Under the pieces are notes generated by a model that was not told the DNA's origin, did no database searches, and saw nothing but the letters and a program-made list of their open reading frames with translations. 7,087 nucleotides of DNA from NCBI GenBank assembly GCA_946618265.1, contig CAMOLA010000076.1, positions 1-7,087 on the forward strand. The letters are read 5' to 3'. A program made the translations under genes and the position numbers. Below, in pieces: positions 1 through 3,853 of this stretch; position 1 is the stretch's first letter, and each line of letters starts with the position of its first letter. Origin of the DNA: an uncultured Eggerthellaceae bacterium. GTDB taxonomy: Bacteria > Actinomycetota > Coriobacteriia > Coriobacteriales > Eggerthellaceae.

Positions 1-494
1 GGGAAGTAATGGTACAGGGCGTCGCCCACTTCGGAGCTGCGGCCCTTGATGAACATGAACTGCTCCGACTGCTTGTTGTCGTGGAGCTCGAGCAGCTTGT
101 CGGCGATGGCGTCGAGCGCTTCGTCCCAGGTTATGGGAACGAAACCGGGATCGATGCCACGGCCCTTCTTGGGATTGGTGCGCTTCATGGGAGTCTTGAT
201 CCGGTCGGGATCGTAGACCTGCTGTAGCGCAAGCGATGCCTTGGGGCAGCATTGGCCGTGCGTGGCCGTGCAGTTCTGATTGCCGTTCACGCGGATGGCC
301 CGACCGTCCTCGACGTAGACTTTCAACGGGCAGAAGCACGTACAGCCTTGGCAGGCCGTCGACGTCCATTTGCCCGTTTCGTTCTTACGATGAGATTCGT
401 CGGCCACCGCGGTGAAGGGCATGGACCCCGCCGCTGCCGCTGCTCCAAGTCCCAAGGCGCTCGCTTTGAGAAAAGACCGCCTGGATAATTTCAC
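1..494 (-). CDS. Tat-exported molybdopterin oxidoreductase, N-terminal part (runs off the left edge)
   Basis: This is the N-terminal 164 residues of a catalytic subunit of the DMSO reductase (complex iron-sulfur molybdoenzyme) superfamily. The start is GTG at 494-492, preceded by GAGAGG about 7 nt upstream. Residues 4-10 (SRRSFLK) form a twin-arginine export motif, followed by an Ala/Gly-rich segment (11-23) and an AVA cleavage-type site at 29-31, so the folded enzyme should act outside the membrane. Cys48, Cys51, Cys55 and Cys83 fit the Cx2Cx3Cx27C pattern for an N-terminal 4Fe-4S cluster, and Lys85 lies two residues later as is usual. Cys53, Cys75 and Cys82 are extra. YDPDRIKTPMKR (94-105) and VPITWDEALD (119-128) are typical of bis-MGD enzymes of the polysulfide/thiosulfate or arsenate reductase type. 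The substrate cannot be assigned because the active-site domains lie beyond the window. A ferredoxin-like subunit and a membrane anchor would be expected further left, downstream on this strand. Confidence 0.93.
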   Translation of the reverse strand, partial: MKLSRRSFLKASALGLGAAAAAGSMPFTAVADESHRKNETGKWTSTACQGCTCFCPLKVYVEDGRAIRVNGNQNCTATHGQCCPKASLALQQVYDPDRIKTPMKRTNPKKGRGIDPGFVPITWDEALDAIADKLLELHDNKQSEQFMFIKGRSSEVGDALYHYF

Positions 495-499
495 TTGAA

Positions 500-506
500 T
501 CCTCTC
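500..506 (-). promoter_or_regulatory. Ribosome binding site deciding the GTG start at 494
   Basis: On the minus strand AGAGAGG precedes the GTG codon by about 5-7 nt. There is no ATG near the Tat motif, so this site fixes the GTG as the start of the oxidoreductase. Confidence 0.7.
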
Positions 507-526
507 TTCTTGCACATTCTTTGCGG

Positions 527-559
527 TTGTGCATTTGGGGACAGTCCCCAAATGCACAA
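527..559. repeat. 33-bp perfect palindrome in the oxidoreductase leader
   Basis: The 16-bp arms TTGTGCATTTGGGGAC and GTCCCCAAATGCACAA flank a single central A at 543. The palindrome sits 32 bp upstream of the oxidoreductase GTG. There is no T-run, so it is not an intrinsic terminator. It could be an operator, a leader hairpin or a dispersed palindromic repeat. The GGGGACAGTCCCC core resembles intergenic palindromes I recall from other genomes, but that link is uncertain. Confidence 0.85.
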
Positions 560-564
560 TTGTT

Positions 565-578
565 CGGCCATCAGGCCG
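565..578. repeat. Small hairpin CGGCC-atca-GGCCG
   Basis: A 5-bp stem with a 4-nt loop lies between two larger inverted repeats in the 495-972 intergenic region. Function is unknown; it may simply be part of the same structured leader. Confidence 0.45.
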
Positions 579-582
579 TCCC

Positions 583-646
583 GTAGGGCGCGCTTTCGCG
601 CACCCACGATATCGAGCGTTGTGGGCACGCGAAAACTTGCCCCTAC
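583..646. repeat. Nested imperfect inverted repeat
   Basis: Outer arms GTAGGG (583-588) and CCCTAC (641-646) enclose inner arms TTTCGCG-ca-CCCAC (594-607) and GTGGG-ca-CGCGAAA (621-634). Only the central 'ca' pairs of the inner arms fail to match. It lies in the long divergent region, and no protein gene overlaps it convincingly. It may be a leader structure on the minus strand or a degenerate palindromic repeat. Confidence 0.5.
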
Positions 647-835
647 AGGTCTCGTATCGGGGATGTGCAAATCAAAAGATGTGGGCGCGACCTGCATGCC
701 CACTCGCGAGCACGGCATCGATCGCGCAAATGAACGGCGCGGCTCCCCTTTGACACCCCGCCGAACGGAATATGTGACCCTGCTGGCCACCCCCCTATTC
801 CGCAGGATATTTAATCAGAACACCATGGCCATTGT

Positions 836-861
836 CAATGTCAATCTTATATTTGACATTG
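836..861. promoter_or_regulatory. Inverted repeat overlapping the aquaporin -35 box (candidate operator)
   Basis: CAATGTCAA (836-844) and TTGACATTG (853-861) are perfect 9-bp inverted arms separated by 8 A/T-rich bases. The right arm contains the -35 hexamer of the aquaporin promoter. A bound regulator would therefore compete with RNA polymerase. The right arm also overlaps a GACATTGTC motif (855-863) related to sites at 3345 and 3551. Confidence 0.5.
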
Positions 862-881
862 TCTTATAACAGATTTAAACT
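853..881 (+). promoter_or_regulatory. Predicted promoter of the aquaporin gene
   Basis: A perfect -35 TTGACA (853-858) is followed after 17 bp by TAAACT (876-881), a 4/6 match to the -10 consensus. Transcription would start near 888 and give a leader of about 85 nt before the GTG at 973. TATAAC at 865-870 is a second -10-like hexamer but lacks a well-spaced -35. Confidence 0.55.
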
Positions 882-955
882 ACGTGTTCGCAAATCAAAA
901 GAGAGAGGGGTCTGTGCCCATCCCCCTGGGCTCAGACGCTACCTATACATTAGTA

Positions 956-969
956 AGAGGGAAAGAGGA
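956..969 (+). promoter_or_regulatory. Ribosome binding site deciding the GTG start at 973
   Basis: Two purine-rich cores lie upstream of GTG 973: AAGAGG (956-961) and AGAGGA (964-969). The second is very close to the start. They support GTG 973 over the in-frame ATG at 832, which lies inside the promoter region. Confidence 0.6.
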
Positions 970-972
970 TTT

Positions 973-1827
973 GTGAACACTGCAAAAGCTTTCACCGGTG
1001 AGCTCATCGGTACCTTCATCATGTGCTTCGCCGGCATCGGCGCCGTCGCAACCGCGACGTTGTTCGGCGCGCTGACCGGTCCCGGCCAGGTGGGCCTTGT
1101 TTGGGGCCTGGCCATTGCCATCGCCATCTTCGTTACGCGCAACCTTTCCGATGCGCATTTCAACCCGGCCGTCACCTTTGCCATGTGCATCGCCGGCCGC
1201 ATGAAGTGGAGCCAGCTGCCCATCTACATCGTGGGCCAGTGCTGCGGCGCCTTTCTGGCTGCCGGCGGCCTGTGGCTGCTCTTCGCCGACAGCGTTGCGA
1301 AGAACCTCAAGAATGCTGGCCTTTCCATGACGAGCAACTCCATCGGCAGCGCTGCCAGCATCTGGTGCGAAATCTTCCCGAACACCTCGGCCGGCGCGGT
1401 CAGCTTCCCGATCGCCTGCTTCGCTGAGGGCATCGGCGTGTTCGTGCTCGTGCTGGTCATCTTCTCGGTCACCAGCTCCGAAAACGTCGGCCGCGCATCG
1501 CGCAACCTCGCGCCGCTGTTCATCGGCCTGACCATCACCATCATGATCAACGTCATCGGCCCGCTGACCGATGCCGGCTTCAACCCCGCCCGTGACGTCA
1601 TGCCACGCGTGTGGGCATGCATCGTCGGCTGGGGCAACATCGCCTTCGGCGGCAATCCGTTCGAGACCATCATGGTCTACACCGTCTCCCCGCTGATCGC
1701 TGGTCTTTTGGGTGCGCTGCTGTACAAGTTCGTGCTCGCCCCGATGCACAAGAAGGGCGCCGAGGCCGACAAGGCCATGGCCGACTCCAACGAGAAGTAC
1801 CTCGAGGCCGAGGACGCGCTGCTCTAG
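973..1827 (+). CDS. MIP-family channel, aquaglyceroporin (glycerol facilitator) type
   Basis: A 284-residue inner-membrane channel of the major intrinsic protein family, which passively conducts water and small uncharged solutes such as glycerol. The start is GTG; an upstream extension to ATG 832 would run through the promoter and has no family resemblance. The two half-helix signatures are present: N64-P65-A66 and N204-P205-A206, the latter followed by R207-D208. The Asp after the Arg is typical of GlpF-like glycerol channels rather than strict water channels (usually NPARS). W44 in VWGL aligns with the GlpF filter tryptophan and R207 with its filter arginine, while the loop LTDAGF-NPA differs from GlpF around the filter phenylalanine. 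Hydrophobic spans cover roughly 7-32, 40-57, 83-104, 146-168, 180-198 and 233-256. A charged tail occupies 258-284. The gene has its own promoter and terminator and so appears monocistronic. No glycerol kinase gene is in view, so the substrate is inferred only. Confidence 0.95.
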   Translation: MNTAKAFTGELIGTFIMCFAGIGAVATATLFGALTGPGQVGLVWGLAIAIAIFVTRNLSDAHFNPAVTFAMCIAGRMKWSQLPIYIVGQCCGAFLAAGGLWLLFADSVAKNLKNAGLSMTSNSIGSAASIWCEIFPNTSAGAVSFPIACFAEGIGVFVLVLVIFSVTSSENVGRASRNLAPLFIGLTITIMINVIGPLTDAGFNPARDVMPRVWACIVGWGNIAFGGNPFETIMVYTVSPLIAGLLGALLYKFVLAPMHKKGAEADKAMADSNEKYLEAEDALL

Positions 1828-1840
1828 AGCATTCTTTCGT

Positions 1841-1922
1841 GTAGCACCGCGCGGCGCTGGTGCTTCGGCACGATGCCATGCGCGGCGCTACACGCGGCGC
1901 TTCGGCGCGCAATCCTGCGCGC
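1841..1922 (+). other. Structured 3' UTR with UUCG hairpins
   Basis: Directly after the aquaporin stop, GTAGCACCGCGC (1841-1852) pairs with GCGCGGCGCTAC (1880-1891) with one mismatch. It encloses GTGC-ttcg-GCAC (1860-1871). A second hairpin, GCGC-ttcg-GCGC (1897-1908), and a GCGCGC pair (1905-1910/1917-1922) follow. The TTCG loops would be very stable tetraloops in RNA. The likely role is protection of the mRNA 3' end, but this is inference. Confidence 0.5.
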
Positions 1923-1950
1923 AAACGCAAACCGCATAACGCAAACTCGG

Positions 1951-1978
1951 AAGCCCCCGCCCCGCGCGGGGGCTTTTT
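1951..1978 (+). terminator. Intrinsic terminator of the aquaporin transcript
   Basis: AAGCCCCCGC (1951-1960) pairs with GCGGGGGCTT (1966-1975) across a CCCGC loop, and the T-run extends to 1978. The stem is very GC-rich. It lies about 125 nt downstream of the aquaporin stop, with only structured non-coding sequence between. Confidence 0.88.
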
Positions 1979-1995
1979 GCGCCCTGGTGCCAGGC

Positions 1996-2026
1996 CCAAC
2001 AGGAGCGCCGTCAAGGTGTCAGGTAG
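1996..2026. repeat. CTGACA/TGTCAGG repeat, copy A (degenerate left arm)
   Basis: It shares GCCGTCAAGGTGTCAGGTAG-type sequence with copy B at 2215-2245; the last 18 bases, CCGTCAAGGTGTCAGGTAG without its first base, are the same in both. The left arm has drifted (CCAACAGGAGCGCC against CTGACAGGAACACC). It is a member of a short dispersed hairpin-forming family in this window. Confidence 0.6.
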
Positions 2027-2049
2027 AAGCTGGCCGTTGCGTGACTTTT

Positions 2050-2078
2050 CCTGACCCTTCGTCGATGCCCCCGTCAGG
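2050..2078. repeat. CCTGAC / GTCAGG inverted pair
   Basis: CCTGAC (2050-2055) and GTCAGG (2073-2078) are a perfect 6-bp inverted pair 17 bases apart. It resembles a degenerate member of the CTGACA repeat family on either side. Support is weak on its own but the position within the repeat cluster is suggestive. Confidence 0.35.
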
Positions 2079-2116
2079 AATGCCGCCGTTCGGCGCCCTG
2101 GCTCCGCCCCGCATAA

Positions 2117-2193
2117 AATAACGCACACTAACCGAGCCCTTGCTGACAAAAGCCCAGGTCGCGATTTCCGCATCGTGGTTAGTGTGCGTTATT
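2117..2193. repeat. 77-bp element with 17-bp terminal inverted repeats, copy 1
   Basis: The ends AATAACGCACACTAACC (2117-2133) and GGTTAGTGTGCGTTATT (2177-2193) are perfect inverted repeats. The interior shares CGAGCCCT and CCCAGGTCGCGATTTCCG with copy 2 at 2300-2378. There is no ORF inside. Size and structure fit a MITE-like or palindromic intergenic element; as RNA it would form a long stem. Confidence 0.85.
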
Positions 2194-2214
2194 GGTCACG
2201 ACCAGGCCTGAAAT

Positions 2215-2245
2215 CTGACAGGAACACCGTCAAGGTGTCAGGTAG
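2215..2245. repeat. CTGACA/TGTCAGG repeat, copy B
   Basis: CTGACAGGAACACC (2215-2228) is followed by GTCAA and then GGTGTCAGG. ACACC can pair with GGTGT across a GTCAA loop, with CTG/CAG closing the outer stem around a bulge. It lies between the two 77-79 bp elements. Confidence 0.65.
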
Positions 2246-2266
2246 CCGTCCACAAATCACCCCGCT

Positions 2267-2290
2267 CTGACAGGGACGCCAGCGCGAGGC
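2267..2290. repeat. CTGACA repeat, partial copy
   Basis: CTGACAGGGACGCC matches the left arm of copy B at 10-12 positions, but the right arm is reduced to GCGCGAGGC. It is a probable decayed member of the family. Confidence 0.4.
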
Positions 2291-2299
2291 CAAGCCTTC

Positions 2300-2378
2300 A
2301 ATAACGCACACTAACCGAGCCCTCTGTCAGCAAAACCCCAGGTCGCGATTTCCGGACCCCAGATTAGTGCGCGTTATT
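2300..2378. repeat. 79-bp element with terminal inverted repeats, copy 2
   Basis: The left end AATAACGCACACTAACC (2300-2316) is identical to copy 1. The right end GATTAGTGCGCGTTATT (2362-2378) has two mismatches to a perfect inverted repeat. The central CCCAGGTCGCGATTTCCG is conserved. It ends 20 bp beyond the stop codon of the DUF4405-like gene and could serve as its 3' hairpin, although no good T-run is seen. Confidence 0.83.
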
Positions 2379-2398
2379 GGTGATGGGAAGCGTAAATT

Positions 2399-3187
2399 CT
2401 ACGAAATGAGGCCCTCTTCGTAGGGACGCTCGCAGCGCGGGGCGGAAAGGCTGCATTGGCGGGGACAGAGCGGGCAGCGCTTGGCCTCTCCGGCAGAGGA
2501 AGAGCCCTCGTCGGATTCCGCCGACACCTGCACGTCGACCGCGTTTTCGACGACTTCGCCCGTCTCGGCGTTGATCTCGCGATAGCCGCTCGTCACGGTT
2601 TTCGAATCCTCGGCATCCGCATCTTCGGCCGTGATCGCGAAATCCGATGCCTCGAAGCCCGTGCGCATGGCGCCGCCGATCCCGAGCGCGATGGCCCCCA
2701 TCGTGAGCACGGCGTTCACGCCCGAGCCGATGGCTTCGCGGCGCGACGGATCGTATTGGATGTTCAGGACGTCGGCTACGGTCACCCAGTGCACCGACAG
2801 GTGGAACAACACCAAGATGCAGAGTGCATACGAGCTTGCCACGTGAATGGGGTACCAAATGTTACCTGGATTGAGCGCGCTCAAGTTGACGCCGGCGTTC
2901 CACAGCGTTTGGCTGACGACGATCGAACTGATGATGAGCAGCACCATGTCGACGGCGAGCAGCGCCACGATTGCGAGCATCAGCCGGTTGCGCTTTGCCA
3001 GCGTGCCCGTCTTCAGCGAGCCGGCGACGTTGCCCATCCAGCGACGGTTCATCACGAGATGCGCCACGATGCACGCGAAAAACGCCGCGCCAACGATTTC
3101 GTGAGCGGTATTGCCCGTGATCTGATACAGCATCTCGAACACCAGCACCGCCGTGAGCACGATGTCGTATATGATCCGATTGCGCAC
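2399..3187 (-). CDS. DUF4405-like haem-b-type membrane protein with C-terminal Cys cluster
   Basis: A 262-residue membrane protein. I chose GTG 3187 because GCGAGG lies 5 nt upstream and MRNRIIYDIVL is a normal start for this family. ATG 3301 would add 38 residues, has no ribosome site and overlaps a -10-like TACAAT. Hydrophobic spans lie near residues 5-24, 28-50, 69-92, 112-140 and 153-173. His29 (TAHEIVG), His43 (AHLVMNRRW), His115, His129 and His133 (FHLSVH) follow the pattern of the DUF4405/cytochrome b-like group, which suggests bound haem b and electron transfer with an unknown partner. A long acidic linker (about 180-230) leads to Cys238, Cys241, Cys245 and Cys252 (CPLCPRQC-x6-C), a possible metal or Fe-S site on the soluble tail. 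No partner oxidoreductase is adjacent. The family call rests on motif memory and was not searched. Confidence 0.8.
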   Translation of the reverse strand: MRNRIIYDIVLTAVLVFEMLYQITGNTAHEIVGAAFFACIVAHLVMNRRWMGNVAGSLKTGTLAKRNRLMLAIVALLAVDMVLLIISSIVVSQTLWNAGVNLSALNPGNIWYPIHVASSYALCILVLFHLSVHWVTVADVLNIQYDPSRREAIGSGVNAVLTMGAIALGIGGAMRTGFEASDFAITAEDADAEDSKTVTSGYREINAETGEVVENAVDVQVSAESDEGSSSAGEAKRCPLCPRQCSLSAPRCERPYEEGLIS

Positions 3188-3299
3188 GCGCGCCTCGCTT
3201 TCTCTCCGCGATGCGTCCCAGGCCAGCACCGCTTGCAAAATCGCCGCAGATATCACGCCACGAGCAGCAGCGACCCTTCGCCGCATCATAGCGCCGTTC

Positions 3300-3326
3300 A
3301 TTGTAACAGCACGCCAAATGCGTCAA
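3300..3326 (-). promoter_or_regulatory. Possible promoter of the DUF4405-like gene
   Basis: On the minus strand TTGACG (3321-3326) is followed by TACAAT (3300-3305), each a 5/6 match, but the 15-bp spacing is short. Transcription would then start inside the ATG at 3301, which favours translation from GTG 3187. Confidence 0.3.
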
Positions 3327-3344
3327 GAAAACGTCCTTCTATTC

Positions 3345-3361
3345 ACTAGACTATGTCTAGT
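3345..3361. promoter_or_regulatory. Candidate operator ACTAGAC-TAT-GTCTAGT
   Basis: A perfect 7-bp inverted repeat around TAT, upstream of the DUF4405-like gene. The core TAGACTATGTCT recurs at 3551-3562 inside the small-RNA promoter, and a GAC-N3-GTC relative sits at the aquaporin promoter. This fits a dimeric repressor or activator site; the regulator is not in the window. Confidence 0.55.
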
Positions 3362-3539
3362 ACTTCACAATATCTGCGCATTTTGAAAAACGGCCGATCG
3401 GCAATCGAAGAAGGATTCGCGTCCGACACAACATAGATAACGCCTGCTCAGCGCACTGCAACCAAGCAATCTACGCCAGAAGCGGCGCGCCATGCGGCAA
3501 ATGATTCGCACTTTGTTTGCTTTACCGATAATTTAGTGC

Positions 3540-3568
3540 TTGTCTTTTAATAGACTATGTCTTATACT
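3540..3568 (+). promoter_or_regulatory. Promoter of the orphan small RNA, with embedded operator
   Basis: TTGTCT (3540-3545) and TATACT (3563-3568) are separated by 17 bp, a good sigma-70-type promoter. TAGACTATGTCT (3551-3562) lies in the spacer, so binding there would block or alter transcription. The whole stretch matches the aquaporin promoter region at 19 of 26 positions (3542-3567 against 845-870). Confidence 0.6.
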
Positions 3569-3574
3569 CAAAGA

Positions 3575-3679
3575 GGTCTGAAGCTCGGTGGGTTTGCGAC
3601 CCCTCCTACATGCGAATCCGCCATCTTCTTAAAATTCGAGCCGTTGCGCCCTCCCAGATGCAACGGCTCGTCTTTTTTT
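3575..3679 (+). ncRNA. Predicted orphan small RNA of about 105 nt with two CCCTCC motifs
   Basis: A promoter at 3540-3568 and a strong terminator at 3637-3679 enclose about 105 nt with no gene behind them on the plus strand. The predicted RNA has a small GGGT-TTGCG-ACCC hairpin near 3590-3602, followed by single-stranded CCCTCC (3601-3606), and a second CCCTCC in the terminator loop (3649-3654). CCUCC is complementary to Shine-Dalgarno sequences, the usual seed of C-rich Gram-positive regulatory RNAs, so base-pairing to mRNA ribosome sites is a reasonable guess. A 14-codon frame (GTG 3588 to TAA 3632) exists, but its AAGAGG would sit at the very 5' end, so a peptide is less likely. I do not recognise a known RNA family. 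Confidence 0.5.
3637..3679 (+). terminator. Strong intrinsic terminator of the small RNA
   Basis: CGAGCCGTTGC (3637-3647) pairs perfectly with GCAACGGCTCG (3660-3670) over a 12-nt C-rich loop, followed by TCTTTTTTT. On the minus strand the same hairpin is followed only by AATTTTAAG, so it may weakly stop read-through from the surface-protein gene as well. Confidence 0.9.
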
Positions 3680-3689
3680 CACAGTGAAA
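3677..3689. repeat. TTTCAC-A-GTGAAA palindrome
   Basis: A perfect 6-bp inverted repeat with a 1-nt centre overlaps the end of the terminator T-run. It could be an operator-like site or chance; no promoter is obvious beside it. Confidence 0.3.
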
Positions 3690-3715
3690 CAGGTCTCCAG
3701 GGCAAGCGCTTCATA

Positions 3716-3746
3716 CTGACCGTTGGGGAGACTCCCTTTCGGTCAG
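3716..3746. repeat. Two-stage inverted repeat downstream of the surface-protein gene
   Basis: CTGACCG (3716-3722) pairs with CGGTCAG (3740-3746), and GGGAG-A-CTCCC pairs inside, leaving a TTG/TTT internal loop. It lies about 110 bp beyond the stop of the minus-strand gene. There is no T-run, so it may slow 3' exonucleases rather than terminate. Confidence 0.5.
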
Positions 3747-3853
3747 CGCGCCGGGGCGACGCGCCTGGCGACGCGGAGCCGAATGCCGGCCCCGCACGAC
3801 GCGTCGACTGAAGGCGCGATGATCGCCCAAACCTGCCCTGGAGGCGTGCTTCA

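Noticed and set aside
491..869. Short frames in both strands of the divergent intergenic region
   Set aside because: They run through inverted repeats and the promoter and have no ribosome sites or domain character.
832..972. In-frame N-terminal extension of the aquaporin from ATG 832
   Set aside because: It covers the TTGACA/TAAACT promoter and has no ribosome site. The family N-terminus begins at GTG 973.
943..1749. 268-codon open frame on the minus strand
   Set aside because: It is antisense to the aquaporin gene. Its product is dominated by Asp, Glu, Arg, His and Ala, typical of a GC-rich shadow frame, and it has no ribosome site.
3188..3301. 38-residue extension of the DUF4405-like protein from ATG 3301
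   Set aside because: It has no ribosome site, overlaps a TACAAT -10-like box and lacks family resemblance. GTG 3187 has GCGAGG. The longer form cannot be fully excluded.
2456..3349. 297-codon open frame on the plus strand
   Set aside because: It is antisense to the DUF4405-like gene, whose membrane and His pattern is convincing. The plus-strand product is Arg/His-rich with no domain character.
3588..3632. 14-codon peptide (GTG to TAA) inside the small RNA
   Set aside because: The purine-rich site is 11 nt away and would lie at the extreme 5' end of the transcript. It is possible but weaker than a non-coding reading.
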